Position numbers and translations under genes: made by a program
Assembly (NCBI RefSeq): GCF_009684755.1
Contig: NZ_BLBC01000005.1
Location: 62,001-126,000 of the forward strand
Origin: Capnocytophaga felis
Lineage (GTDB): Bacteria > Bacteroidota > Bacteroidia > Flavobacteriales > Flavobacteriaceae
Direction: 5' to 3'
Length of the DNA: 64,000 nt
Shown: positions 11,442-19,742 of the stretch, in pieces
Position numbering within the stretch: position 1 is the stretch's first letter
How the letters are laid out: every line of letters starts with the position of its first letter
The notes under the pieces: model-generated
Databases searched by the model: none
Seen by the model: only the letters and a program-made list of their open reading frames with translations
Told to the model about the DNA's origin: nothing

Positions 11442-11816
11442 TTATTTCAATTCTACTTCAGCTCCAGCTTCTTCTAAAGATTTTTTAAGACCTTCAGCCT
11501 CATCTTTAGATACTGCTTCTTTAATTTTTGAAGGAGCACCGTCAACTACTTCTTTTGCTTCTTTAAGTCCAAGACCAGTTAACTCTTTTACCAATTTAAC
11601 TACAGCTAATTTGTTAGCTCCTGCTGATTTCAAGAATACGTCAAATTCTGTTTTCTCAGCTGCTGCCTCTCCACCTGCTGCAGGTCCTGCTGCTACTGCT
11701 ACTGCTGCAGCAGCTGGCTCAATTCCGTACTCATCTTTCAAAATTTGAGCAAGCTCATTTACTTCTTTAACTGTTAAGTTTACTAATTGTTCTGCGAAAT
11801 TTTTTAAATCTGCCAT
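11442..11816 (-). CDS. rplL: 50S ribosomal protein L7/L12
   Basis: 124 residues. This is the stalk protein that recruits translation GTPases. An N-terminal dimerisation helix ([26 protein letters not shown]) is followed by the Ala/Gly-rich hinge and the C-terminal domain with [27 protein letters not shown], all diagnostic. It lies 54 bases downstream of rplJ in the usual L10-L7/L12 order, which lets the pair be made in the 1:4 or 1:6 stalk ratio. Confidence 0.99.
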   Translation of the reverse strand: MADLKNFAEQLVNLTVKEVNELAQILKDEYGIEPAAAAVAVAAGPAAGGEAAAEKTEFDVFLKSAGANKLAVVKLVKELTGLGLKEAKEVVDGAPSKIKEAVSKDEAEGLKKSLEEAGAEVELK

Positions 11817-11870
11817 TTTTCTATCGTTTTTTTAAATTTGTTATAATTATAATTTGTGCGTTTCTTTATA

Positions 11871-12386
11871 CTATTTTTCTGATAAGGTTTTGATGATTCC
11901 TGCCAATTTTCCTCCTCCTGATTTAAGAGCAGAAATAACGTTTTTAGCAGGCGATTGCAACAATCCGATGATATCTCCAATAACTTCTTCTTTTGATTTT
12001 ATAGAAGATAATGCCTCCAATTGATTTGCTCCAATAAAAATAGCTTCTTCAATAAAAGCTCCTTTTAAAACCAACTTATCTGATTTTTTTCTGAACTCTT
12101 TAATCAATTTTGCAGGAGCATTTCCTACCTCTGAAAACATCAAAGTGCTATTGCCTTTAAGAACTGATGGTAATTCACCAAACTCTTTATCAGAAGCCTC
12201 CATTGCTTTAGCCAACAATGAATTTTTTACAACTGCTAATTTGATATTAGCCTTAAAACAAGCTCTACGCAAGTTTGTTGTTTCTTCTGCATTTAACCCT
12301 GTTAGGTCAGTTACATAAATAATATTATTTTCAGTTAACTGTGCAGTCAAATTTTCTATTACTAATGATTTTTCTTCTCTTGTCAT
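11871..12386 (-). CDS. rplJ: 50S ribosomal protein L10
   Basis: 171 residues. It anchors the L7/L12 stalk to 23S rRNA. The N-terminal rRNA-binding part (TREEKSLVIENLTAQLTENN), NLRRACFKANIKLAVVKNSLLAKA and the C-terminal helix that carries L7/L12 dimers are all present. It follows rplA by 22 bases and precedes rplL. In other bacteria L10 or the L10-L12 complex represses this mRNA; no specific leader structure is evident in the 22-base gap here. Confidence 0.98.
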   Translation of the reverse strand: MTREEKSLVIENLTAQLTENNIIYVTDLTGLNAEETTNLRRACFKANIKLAVVKNSLLAKAMEASDKEFGELPSVLKGNSTLMFSEVGNAPAKLIKEFRKKSDKLVLKGAFIEEAIFIGANQLEALSSIKSKEEVIGDIIGLLQSPAKNVISALKSGGGKLAGIIKTLSEK

Positions 12387-12408
12387 AATTTCTTTTTTTA
12401 ACTACAAA

Positions 12409-13098
12409 TTAAACTGACTTAGTATCAACAGGTACACTAGGACTCATTGTTGTTGAAATATAGATAGATTTCACATAAGTTCCTTTAGCAGCTGTAGGTT
12501 TCAATTTTATTAACGTTTGAATTAATTCACTTGCATTCTCAACAATTTTATCTGCTGTAAATGAAATTTTTCCTATTGCAGCGTGAACAATCCCTGTTTT
12601 ATCAACACGAAAATCAATTTTACCTGATTTTACCTCTTGAACAGCTTTACCTATTTCCATCGTTACAGTACCTGTTTTAGGGTTAGGCATTAATCCACGC
12701 GGACCTAAAACACGTCCTAACGGTCCTAATTTCCCCATAACACTTGGCATTGTAACGATAACGTCTACATCTGTCCAACCATCTTTAATTTTTTGTAGAT
12801 ATTCATCTAGCCCTACGTAGTCTGCACCTGCAGCTTTTGCTTCAGCCTCTTTATCAGGAGTAACCAACGCAAGAACTTTCACATCTTTTCCTGTCCCGTG
12901 AGGAAGTGTCACAACCCCTCTTACCATTTGATTGGCTTTACGAGGATCAACTCCTAAACGCACCGCGATATCCACAGAGGCATCAAACTTTGTATAAGTG
13001 ATTTCTTTCAATAATGCAGAAGCCTCAGTCAATGAGTACAATTTATTGTAGTCAACCTTAGATAAAGCCTCTTTGTGTTTCTTTGTCAATTTTGCCAT
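12409..13098 (-). CDS. rplA: 50S ribosomal protein L1
   Basis: 229 residues, standard length. It binds 23S rRNA at the L1 stalk and takes part in E-site tRNA release. Typical segments are [47 protein letters not shown] and the C-terminal [20 protein letters not shown]. It is 11 bases downstream of rplK, the usual rplKA pair. In other bacteria L1 represses translation of this operon by binding the rplK leader. Confidence 0.98.
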   Translation of the reverse strand: MAKLTKKHKEALSKVDYNKLYSLTEASALLKEITYTKFDASVDIAVRLGVDPRKANQMVRGVVTLPHGTGKDVKVLALVTPDKEAEAKAAGADYVGLDEYLQKIKDGWTDVDVIVTMPSVMGKLGPLGRVLGPRGLMPNPKTGTVTMEIGKAVQEVKSGKIDFRVDKTGIVHAAIGKISFTADKIVENASELIQTLIKLKPTAAKGTYVKSIYISTTMSPSVPVDTKSV

Positions 13099-13109
13099 AA
13101 TTTCTCAGA

Positions 13110-13547
13110 TTAAAAAGGTTTATCTCCAGTTATTGTTATTCCCATTGAGCGTGCTGTACCAGCAACCATACTCATTGCAGATTCAATTGTAAATGCATTC
13201 AAATCAGGCATTTTATCTTCTGCAATCGCTTTCACTTGGTCCCAAGTGATACTTGCTACCTTTTTACGGTTAGGCTGACCAGATCCACCTTTAGCCTTAG
13301 CGGCTTCCAATAGCTGAACTGCAGTAGGTGCGGTTTTAACTACAAAATCAAATGATTTGTCTTTATAAACTGTGATAACAACAGGAACAACTTTCCCTTG
13401 TTTGTCCTGTGTACGAGCATTAAACTGTTTACAGAACTCCATAATGTTAACACCGGCAGCACCTAAAGCGGGTCCAATTGGTGGCGATGGATTCGCTTGA
13501 CCTCCCCGAGCTTGTAGCTTAACTACTTTACTAATTTCTTTTGCCAT
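13110..13547 (-). CDS. rplK: 50S ribosomal protein L11
   Basis: 145 residues. It binds the GTPase-associated centre of 23S rRNA. The thiopeptide-binding proline-rich N-terminus ([20 protein letters not shown]) and the C-terminal rRNA-binding domain ([24 protein letters not shown]) are clear. It is followed at 11 bases by rplA and preceded, after a hairpin-containing 101-base gap, by nusG. Confidence 0.99.
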   Translation of the reverse strand: MAKEISKVVKLQARGGQANPSPPIGPALGAAGVNIMEFCKQFNARTQDKQGKVVPVVITVYKDKSFDFVVKTAPTAVQLLEAAKAKGGSGQPNRKKVASITWDQVKAIAEDKMPDLNAFTIESAMSMVAGTARSMGITITGDKPF

Positions 13548-13576
13548 TGTTTGTTATTAATAATTAATTTTATTTA

Positions 13577-13633
13577 CTAAAAAAGGAAAGTCAAAAATCC
13601 TAATTTCTACATTTCTAAGGACTTCCGACTTTC
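13577..13633 (-). terminator. Hairpin in the nusG-rplK gap (possible attenuator)
   Basis: GAAAGTC (13586-13592) pairs with GACTTTC (13627-13633). Read on the minus strand the stem is followed by a T-run (about 13577-13582). Its position just before rplK suggests partial termination or leader control of rplKA. Confidence 0.45.
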
Positions 13634-13648
13634 AGTACCTTTAATATT

Positions 13649-14200
13649 TTATACTTTTTCAACCTGCATATAGCTCAACTCTAATGGTGTTTTTCTTCCA
13701 AAAATCTTAACCATTACTTCTAGCTTACGTTTCTCTTCATTAACTTTTTCTACAGAACCATTGAATCCATTAAAAGGTCCATCGACAACTCTCACAGTTT
13801 CCCCAACTACAAAAGGAATAGCCATTACCTCTACATTTTCAGAAAGCTCATCGACCTGTCCTAACATCCGATTTACGTCTGATTTACGTAACGGAAGAGG
13901 ATCTCCTCCCTTTGTTTCACTTAAAAATCCAACAACTCCAGGTATTGATTTGACAATGTGTATAACCTCTCCTACCAGATTTGCCTTTACCATTACATAT
14001 CCAGGCATATGTACTCTTTCCTTGTTTATTTTCTTTCCATTGCGAATTTGAACAATTTTCTCTGTAGGCACCAAAACCTCCTCTACATAGTCAGCATAAC
14101 CCAAACGAGATGTTTCACTTTCTATGTAGTTCTTTACTTTATTTTCTTGTCCTGTAACAGCCTTAACGACATACCATTTCTTTTCTAATACTACTGACAT
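13649..14200 (-). CDS. nusG: Transcription termination/antitermination protein NusG
   Basis: 183 residues. The NGN domain (KKWYVVKAVTGQENKVKNYIE, then the MPGYVMVKANL core) binds the RNA polymerase clamp. The C-terminal KOW domain (GETVRVVDGPFNGFNGSVEKVN) contacts Rho or ribosomal protein S10. No extra inserted domain is seen, unlike some Bacteroidetes NusG paralogues used for polysaccharide loci. It follows secE by 21 bases in the conserved secE-nusG-rplK order. Confidence 0.98.
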   Translation of the reverse strand: MSVVLEKKWYVVKAVTGQENKVKNYIESETSRLGYADYVEEVLVPTEKIVQIRNGKKINKERVHMPGYVMVKANLVGEVIHIVKSIPGVVGFLSETKGGDPLPLRKSDVNRMLGQVDELSENVEVMAIPFVVGETVRVVDGPFNGFNGSVEKVNEEKRKLEVMVKIFGRKTPLELSYMQVEKV

Positions 14201-14221
14201 TTTACTACACTGTTACTTTTT

Positions 14222-14410
14222 TTACTTCATAAAGTTAAAATACAGAGCCATTACCCACTCAAAAAAAGAATCCATACCCCATATGAGAAGCGAGAATAAA
14301 ATTGAAAACACAACAACGATAACCATTTCACGCTGAGCATCAGCCAATGCTGGCCAAGTAACGTGGTTTTTCAATTCTTCGTAAGATTCCTTAATATAGT
14401 TAATCATCAC
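14222..14410 (-). CDS. secE: Preprotein translocase subunit SecE
   Basis: 62 residues with one transmembrane helix (EMVIVVVFSILFSLLIWGMDSFFEW), preceded by the amphipathic IKESYEELKNHVTWPALADAQR segment that is the SecE signature. It is the small essential clamp of SecYEG in the inner membrane. The two adjacent ATG codons (14410, 14407) give the same protein apart from one Met. It sits 13 bases after tRNA-Trp, as in many bacteria. Confidence 0.96.
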   Translation of the reverse strand: MMINYIKESYEELKNHVTWPALADAQREMVIVVVFSILFSLLIWGMDSFFEWVMALYFNFMK

Positions 14411-14423
14411 CTTATCATTTTTG

Positions 14424-14494
14424 CACGGGTGGAGGGATTCGAACCCCCATCAACGGTTTTGGAGACCGCTATTCTACCCTTGAACTACACCCGT
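14424..14494 (-). tRNA. tRNA-Trp (CCA)
   Basis: 71 nt read on the minus strand. The acceptor stem ACGGGTG pairs with CACCCGT, with discriminator G. The anticodon loop CTCCAAA gives CCA, and the T-arm has GGTTCGAATCC. No encoded CCA end. It sits between tuf and secE, a position shared by many bacteria. Confidence 0.97.
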
Positions 14495-14503
14495 TTTTCA
14501 CAA

Positions 14504-14533
14504 AGAAGTTTTGAGAAATATCTCAAAACTTCT
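14504..14533 (-). terminator. Hairpin between tuf and tRNA-Trp
   Basis: A perfect 13-bp stem, AGAAGTTTTGAGA (14504-14516) with TCTCAAAACTTCT (14521-14533), and a 4-nt loop. The minus-side T-run is short, so it may be a partial terminator or a processing signal in the tuf-tRNA-secE transcript. Confidence 0.55.
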
Positions 14534-14568
14534 CTATTTTTCATTTATATCAATTTTCTTATTATTGA

Positions 14569-15756
14569 TTAGTCAAGAATTTCAGTTACCTGACCAGCAC
14601 CCACTGTTCTACCTCCTTCACGGATAGCGAAACGAAGACCTACACTAAGTGCAATTGGTTGCAACAACTCAACTGTAATAGTCAAGTTATCACCAGGCAT
14701 AACCATCTCAACTCCTTCTGGTAAAGAAATTGTTCCCGTTACGTCAGTTGTACGAACATAGAATTGAGGACGATATTTATCTTTAAATGGAGTGTGACGT
14801 CCACCTTCTTCTTTACTCAAGATATACACCTCAGCTTTAAATTTAGCATGCGGTTTAACAGAACCTGGTTTACAAATAACCATACCACGTTTGATATCTT
14901 TTTTATCAATACCACGAAGCAACAAACCTACGTTATCTCCAGCCTCTCCGCGATCTAGAATTTTACGGAACATTTCAACCCCAGTGATAGTAGAAGTCAA
15001 TTTCTCAGCTCCCATACCGATGATTTCAACAGGCTCACCTGTTTTAGCAACACCAGTTTCGATACGCCCTGTAGCAACAGTTCCACGACCTGTAATAGTA
15101 AACACATCTTCGATTGGCATCAAGAATGGCTTGTCAATATCACGTGTTGGCAACTCAATCCAATTATCAACAGCATCCATCAACTTCATTACAGTTTCAA
15201 CCCATTTAGGCTCTCCGTTCAATGCACCTAAAGCAGATCCTTGAACAATAGGACCATTATCACCGTCATAATCATAAGAACTCAAAAGCTCTCTCATCTC
15301 AAGCTCAACAAGCTCCAACAACTCTGGATCATCAACCATATCCACTTTATTCATAAACACAACAATACGTGGAATACCTACTTGACGACCCAAAAGGATA
15401 TGCTCACGAGTTTGTGGCATCGGACCATCTGTAGCAGCAACTACAAGAATCGCACCATCCATCTGAGCAGCACCAGTAATCATATTTTTAACGTAATCCG
15501 CGTGACCAGGACAGTCAACGTGTGCATAGTGACGAGTTGCTGTTTGGTATTCTACGTGAGATGTATTAATTGTAATACCTCTTTCTTTCTCCTCAGGAGC
15601 ATTATCAATTGAATCAAAACTTCTTTGCTCTGAAAGACCAGCATCAGCCAATACTTTAGTAATAGCAGCAGTCAAAGTTGTTTTACCGTGATCCACGTGT
15701 CCAATAGTACCAATATTCAAGTGGGGTTTGGAACGATCAAATGTTTCTTTTGCCAT
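14569..15756 (-). CDS. tuf: Elongation factor Tu
   Basis: 395 residues, full length. This GTPase delivers aminoacyl-tRNA to the ribosome. The G motifs are GHVDHGKTT (G1), the DCPGH motif (G3) and [10 protein letters not shown] (G4), with [12 protein letters not shown] as switch I. Domains 2 and 3 end with [19 protein letters not shown]. It is the tufB-type position: four tRNA genes stand immediately upstream and tRNA-Trp-secE-nusG downstream. Confidence 0.99.
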   Translation of the reverse strand: MAKETFDRSKPHLNIGTIGHVDHGKTTLTAAITKVLADAGLSEQRSFDSIDNAPEEKERGITINTSHVEYQTATRHYAHVDCPGHADYVKNMITGAAQMDGAILVVAATDGPMPQTREHILLGRQVGIPRIVVFMNKVDMVDDPELLELVELEMRELLSSYDYDGDNGPIVQGSALGALNGEPKWVETVMKLMDAVDNWIELPTRDIDKPFLMPIEDVFTITGRGTVATGRIETGVAKTGEPVEIIGMGAEKLTSTITGVEMFRKILDRGEAGDNVGLLLRGIDKKDIKRGMVICKPGSVKPHAKFKAEVYILSKEEGGRHTPFKDKYRPQFYVRTTDVTGTISLPEGVEMVMPGDNLTITVELLQPIALSVGLRFAIREGGRTVGAGQVTEILD

Positions 15757-15816
15757 TTTAAATAAATTTTTAAATCTTAGTTATATAAATATAGTGTTTA
15801 ATGTGTGCAAACCAAG

Positions 15817-15888
15817 AGCCAATGACGAGATTTGAACTCGTGACCTCTTCCTTACCAAGGAAGCGCTCTACCCCTGAGCTACACCGGC
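15817..15888 (-). tRNA. tRNA-Thr (GGT)
   Basis: 72 nt. Acceptor GCCGGTG pairs with CATTGGC and the discriminator is T. Anticodon stem-loop CTTCC-TTGGTAA-GGAAG gives GGT. It is the last of four tRNAs ahead of tuf, matching thrT in the E. coli thrU-tyrU-glyT-thrT-tufB order. Confidence 0.97.
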
Positions 15889-15912
15889 TTTTATTTCACA
15901 AAGCCTTCATTG

Positions 15913-15985
15913 AGCGGGAGACGAGGTTCGAACTCGCGACATTCAGCTTGGAAGGCTGACGCTCTACCAACTGAGCTACTCCCGC
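15913..15985 (-). tRNA. tRNA-Gly (TCC)
   Basis: 73 nt. Acceptor GCGGGAG pairs with CTCCCGC. The anticodon loop CTTCCAA gives TCC, and the T-arm is GCGAG-TTCGAAC-CTCGT. It is third in the four-tRNA cluster, the glyT position. Confidence 0.97.
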
Positions 15986-15997
15986 ATTAATTTAGTG

Positions 15998-16079
<82 letters not shown>

Positions 16080-16114
16080 AATAACTTAAAAACAATATAT
16101 ATTATGAACTTTTG

Positions 16115-16188
16115 AGCCGATAGAGGGATTCGAACCCACGACCCCGAGATTACAAATCACGTGCTCTGGCCAACTGAGCTATATCGGC
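16115..16188 (-). tRNA. tRNA-Thr (TGT)
   Basis: 74 nt. Acceptor GCCGATA pairs with TATCGGC. The anticodon loop TTTGTAA gives TGT. The anticodon stem CGTGA/TCTCG holds a T-T mismatch at its middle pair; I believe related flavobacterial genes share this, so I do not read it as decay. First gene of the cluster, closest to the promoter. Confidence 0.93.
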
Positions 16189-16520
16189 AAAACATTAAAA
16201 TCAAGATTAACAACAACCTTATTTGTAACGGAGTGCAAATGTATAGATATATTTTTACATAGCAAAAAAAATCAACACTTTTTTTAAATATTTTTACTAC
16301 AACTAAAAATAAAAATCTGTTTTTCAACAAATTAAAAAAACAACAACTTCTCATTTATAGACTTACAAAACTCAACATTATTATATCTAAATCATTTCAG
16401 ATGACATTTTTTTCTAACTTAAAAACAAACTACAAAACTCAAATGCAAAAATCACTCAATTTTTAGATTCTAAACTTTTTTCGTAATTTAGCCCTCAATT
16501 TTTCTATAATTTTTTATATT
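16189..16520. other. Divergent intergenic region, tRNA-tuf operon versus amylase
   Basis: 332 AT-rich bases. It contains the strong minus-strand promoter at 16236-16265. For the plus-strand amylase only a poor -7-like TAATTTAG is seen about 40 bases before its start. A short minus-strand open frame here overlaps tRNA-Thr and is not a gene. Confidence 0.5.
16236..16265 (-). promoter_or_regulatory. Promoter of the tRNA-tuf-secE-nusG operon
   Basis: On the minus strand TTG (16263-16265), a 19-bp spacer and TACATTTG (16236-16243) match the Bacteroidetes consensus in sequence and spacing. It lies about 48 bases upstream of tRNA-Thr(TGT). Confidence 0.75.
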
Positions 16521-18374
16521 ATGCTAAACATTAAAGACTTTTTCAATTTTAAACTTGTATTTTTTGTGTTTTGTTTGTCTTTCATTACAAACATAAACGC
16601 ACAAATCCAGAAAACAGAGCCTCCTTTTTGGTGGGCAGATATGAAAAATCCTGAATTGCAAATTATGCTTTACGGAAAAGACATAGCCCACTATTCGGTA
16701 GAAAGCGAACTTCCCATTGTAAATGTAATTAAAACTGAAAATCCAAATTACATTTTCCTTACTGTTGACACAAAGAATAAAAACGAAGGAACATACAAAA
16801 TCAGTTTAGTGCAACAGAAAAGGAAGGCAAAAACAATCAATTATGAACTAAAAAAACGACGTGAAGGCTCTGCTCTTCGTAAGGGATTTGACAGTTCAGA
16901 TGTGATATACCTGTTAATGCCCGACAGATTTGCCAATGGGAACACAAACAACGATTCGCATAAGAATCTCAATGAGAAAGCAAACAGAAACTTGCCCGGA
17001 GGAAGGCACGGAGGCGACATTCAAGGCATCATCAAGCAGTTAGATTACATAAAATCCTTAGGGGCTACCGCCATTTGGAGTACGCCAATGTGCGAAGACA
17101 ACGATGAAACTTATTCCTACCATACTTACGGACAAAGTGACGTATATAACATTGATGCACGATACGGAAACAACCAAGAGTATAAACAACTTGCCCAAGA
17201 AATGCACAAAAGAGGAATGAAACTCATCAAAGATTATGTTACGAACCACTGGGGTTGGAAACATTGGATGATAAACGACCTACCCACATACGATTGGATT
17301 CATCAGTTTCCGGGATATGCCCAAAGTAACTACCGAATGAGTACACAGATGGATAAAAACACTTCCGAGATAGATAAAAAGTACTGTGTGGACGGCTGGT
17401 TTGTACAATCTATGCCTGATTTAAACCAAAACAATCCGTTAGTTTTGAAATACCTGACACAAAATGCCATTTGGTGGATAGAATATGCCGACTTGGACGG
17501 ACTTAGAGTCGATACGTATTCATACAATGACAAAGAGGGCATCGCAAAATGGACAAAAGCGATTATGGACGAGTATCCTAACTTCAATATTGTTGGAGAG
17601 GTGTGGCTACACGACCAAGCACAAATATCATATTGGCAAAAGGACAGCCCAATCAGTGCAATTCAAAGCTATAATACACACTTACCGTCTGTTATGGACT
17701 TCACACTACACGATGCCATCGGAGAGGCTTTCAAAGCAGCTCCTTCGTGGGATAAAGGAATGATTCAGGTGTATGATAATTTCGTAAATGACTTCCTTTA
17801 CAAAGACATCAATAACGTTTTAATCTTTGCGGAAAACCACGACACTTCCCGAATAAACGAAATCTATCAAAAGGTAGAAGATTATAAGCTAATAATGACT
17901 CTTTTAGCTACCGCACGGGGCATTCCGCAGTTATATTACGGAAGCGAAATAGGAATGCGAGGCGATAAAAGCAAAGGTGATGCCTACATCAGACAAGATT
18001 TCCCGGGAGGCTGGAATGAGGACAAGCAAAATGCTTTCAATCCGGCAGAAAGAACCCAACAACAAAAGGAATATTTTGACTTTACCGCAAAATTATTCAA
18101 TTGGAGAAAAGAAAAACCTGTAATACATTACGGAAAAACAAAACAGTATCTTCCCAATAATGAAGTATATGTATATTTCAGATATAATCAATCCGAATCT
18201 GTTATGGTGATAATCAATAAAAACGAAGAACAACAAAATATTGACCTTAATCGCTTTGCAGAAAGCCTAAAAGGATTCACAAAAGGAAAAGATATCATCT
18301 CCGGAAAAGAATTTCAACTTCAAAAATCATTACAAATTGCAGGAAAAACTTCAATGGTGATTGAATTAAAATAG
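16521..18374 (+). CDS. SusA-like GH13 alpha-amylase / neopullulanase
   Basis: 617 residues with an N-terminal signal peptide (FFVFCLSFITNINAQ). An N-terminal beta domain of about 100 residues resembles the cyclomaltodextrinase N domain. A GH13 barrel follows, with all four conserved regions: DYVTNHWG, GLRVDTYSY (nucleophile D331), GEVW (acid/base E360) and FAENHDTSR (transition-state D441). It should cut starch, pullulan or maltodextrin in the periplasm, as SusA does. No SusC/SusD pair or MFS maltose transporter lies nearby, so it stands outside a normal sus cluster. It has its own terminator at 18398-18450. Exact specificity is not readable from sequence. Confidence 0.92.
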   Translation: MLNIKDFFNFKLVFFVFCLSFITNINAQIQKTEPPFWWADMKNPELQIMLYGKDIAHYSVESELPIVNVIKTENPNYIFLTVDTKNKNEGTYKISLVQQKRKAKTINYELKKRREGSALRKGFDSSDVIYLLMPDRFANGNTNNDSHKNLNEKANRNLPGGRHGGDIQGIIKQLDYIKSLGATAIWSTPMCEDNDETYSYHTYGQSDVYNIDARYGNNQEYKQLAQEMHKRGMKLIKDYVTNHWGWKHWMINDLPTYDWIHQFPGYAQSNYRMSTQMDKNTSEIDKKYCVDGWFVQSMPDLNQNNPLVLKYLTQNAIWWIEYADLDGLRVDTYSYNDKEGIAKWTKAIMDEYPNFNIVGEVWLHDQAQISYWQKDSPISAIQSYNTHLPSVMDFTLHDAIGEAFKAAPSWDKGMIQVYDNFVNDFLYKDINNVLIFAENHDTSRINEIYQKVEDYKLIMTLLATARGIPQLYYGSEIGMRGDKSKGDAYIRQDFPGGWNEDKQNAFNPAERTQQQKEYFDFTAKLFNWRKEKPVIHYGKTKQYLPNNEVYVYFRYNQSESVMVIINKNEEQQNIDLNRFAESLKGFTKGKDIISGKEFQLQKSLQIAGKTSMVIELK

Positions 18375-18397
18375 AATCGTATCTATAACATTCAAAA

Positions 18398-18450
18398 AAT
18401 AAGACAATATAACAATCTTCAACCTGATTTTATATTGTCTTATTTTATTT
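18398..18450 (+). terminator. Terminator of the amylase gene
   Basis: A perfect 15-bp stem (18398-18412 with 18430-18444), AT-rich with a central GACAAT/ATTGTC core, a 17-nt loop, then a T-rich tail. Confidence 0.8.
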
Positions 18451-18498
18451 TCAACCAAAAACAATTCCTTTTATATGAAATATTTATACAATATCACT

Positions 18499-18527
18499 TT
18501 GATATTTAAAAATAATTTTTATATTTG
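18499..18527 (+). promoter_or_regulatory. Promoter upstream of an A-rich leader
   Basis: TTG (18499-18501), an 18-bp spacer and TATATTTG (18520-18527) match the Bacteroidetes consensus. The next gene starts at 18911, so the transcript would carry a leader of about 375 nt made mainly of the 21-bp-periodic A-rich array. Confidence 0.6.
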
Positions 18528-18600
18528 CCCTTATTAAAACATAACAAAAAGATTTTTAAACAGATACACTTCAATTTAAAAGAAAAGTATTTATATTATT

Positions 18601-18914
18601 AACAAAATAATTACATAAAAATACAATTGAAACAGAAAATAAAAGAAATACAAAAGAAAAAAACATAAAAACATTGCATAAAAACACAAAAACAACCATT
18701 AAAAATAATTTTTCAATTACAAGAAATAGAAAAACAATTAGAAATAATCAAAATACAACACTATAAAATACAAAAACAATTAAGAGCAACACAAATAATT
18801 AAAAAATAATCAAAAATCAAGCAAGATATTTAGAAGAGAAAGCAGTAATTACACAAAAACAACAACAATAATTCAAAAATCAAATAGTAATAATATAAAA
18901 TCAACAGAATATGA
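18601..18914 (+). repeat. Degenerate A-rich array with 21-bp period (array C)
   Basis: About 15 diverged units of 21 bp. A CAA trinucleotide recurs at the same column in most units (for example units starting 18685, 18706, 18727, 18748, 18769) with a typical unit TAGAAAAACAATTAGAAATAA split over that period. One single-base slip occurs between 18790 and 18810, after which the phase continues at 18810, 18852, 18873 and 18894. The array runs right into the start codon of the gene at 18911. G is very rare. One frame reads as Gln/Lys/Ile heptads but is interrupted by stops. Confidence 0.6.
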
Positions 18915-19570
18915 AGGGAAGACGAATTTCAGAATTACTATATCTTGAGAAATACAGATTAGTATTCGCAAATTACGAGGAAATGTCAGAATTAAAATCT
19001 GAATTGGAAGAATACGGCTATGATTCTGACCGTATGAATGAAGGAAAACAGCTTTATGTAAAAGCTCAAAATCTCTATGATAAAAACACACAAGAAACAT
19101 CAGAGGCAAAGGAAGCCTATGCTATTTTTGAACAAGCCTTTGAACAGCTTGTGAAAGCATATGGAAAACACAGGAAAGCATCAAAAGTAGCCTTGATGCA
19201 CAAATCTGAAGTATGGGAAACATTTTCTATCAAAGGAGAAACACCAAGAGCGTATCTTCCGTTTATAAAAGGAGCGAAGATATTCTACAATCAAGCTATC
19301 ACGCATCAGGAAGCACGTCCGCTACTTGAAAGATTCAAAATCACGGAAGCCATTGCACAACAGCAGCTGTCAGCCATTGAAAATGTGGTTTCTTTAAGAG
19401 CCAAGTATGAGAAATTATCCGGAGAAAGCCAGCAGGCTACACAAGATAAGAACAAAGCTTTTGCCGAGATAGATAAATGGATACGAGAGTTTTATGCAGT
19501 TGCTAAAATTGCCTTAGAAGACAAACCACAACTACTTGAAGGCATCGGATTACAAATGCGAAGTCAATAA
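18911..19570 (+). CDS. Hypothetical helical protein with EYGYD-type repeat
   Basis: 219 residues, almost entirely alpha-helical, no signal peptide or membrane segment. It resembles an uncharacterised family of about 200-residue helical proteins with the pattern E.YGYD...L.EG..LY near residue 36 and a second, diverged half (ARPLLERFKITEAIAQQQLSAIE), suggesting an internal duplication of a helical bundle. Function unknown. It lies after a 375-base A-rich leader and ends at a long hairpin terminator, so it is probably monocistronic. Base composition of the coding part is less AT-rich than the leader, which supports the ATG at 18911. Confidence 0.8.
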   Translation: MKGRRISELLYLEKYRLVFANYEEMSELKSELEEYGYDSDRMNEGKQLYVKAQNLYDKNTQETSEAKEAYAIFEQAFEQLVKAYGKHRKASKVALMHKSEVWETFSIKGETPRAYLPFIKGAKIFYNQAITHQEARPLLERFKITEAIAQQQLSAIENVVSLRAKYEKLSGESQQATQDKNKAFAEIDKWIREFYAVAKIALEDKPQLLEGIGLQMRSQ

Positions 19571-19605
19571 TAACAATCGTTTTTTAACTATCTGAAACTT
19601 ATAAT

Positions 19606-19690
19606 ACTTTATCAGACTTCAAAGATATAACAATAAAACCTATAAAAGTTTTATTTCCCTTTGAAGTTTGATAAAGTTTGTTTTAAATTT
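19606..19690 (+). terminator. Long hairpin terminator with nested stem
   Basis: Arms 19606-19624 and 19659-19677 pair over 19 bp with a single G-T wobble. A second 8-bp stem, AATAAAAC (19632-19639) with GTTTTATT (19648-19655), sits in the loop. A T-rich stretch follows. Confidence 0.8.
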
Positions 19691-19742
19691 ATTAAATTAC
19701 ATCAACAAAAGATTAAATAAAAGAGAGAAAATAACAAAAAAT

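Noticed and set aside
13761-15612. Plus-strand frames over nusG, secE and tuf
   Set aside because: Antisense shadows of highly conserved genes; one also crosses tRNA-Trp.
16157-16354. Minus-strand frame upstream of the tRNA cluster
   Set aside because: It overlaps tRNA-Thr(TGT) and its promoter, and begins in low-complexity AT-rich sequence.
18601-18810. Possible coiled-coil gene (Gln/Lys/Ile heptads) in the A-rich leader
   Set aside because: The frame has in-frame stops and no suitable start codon; A-rich sequence alone yields Lys, Gln, Asn and Ile. Kept only as a repeat array.
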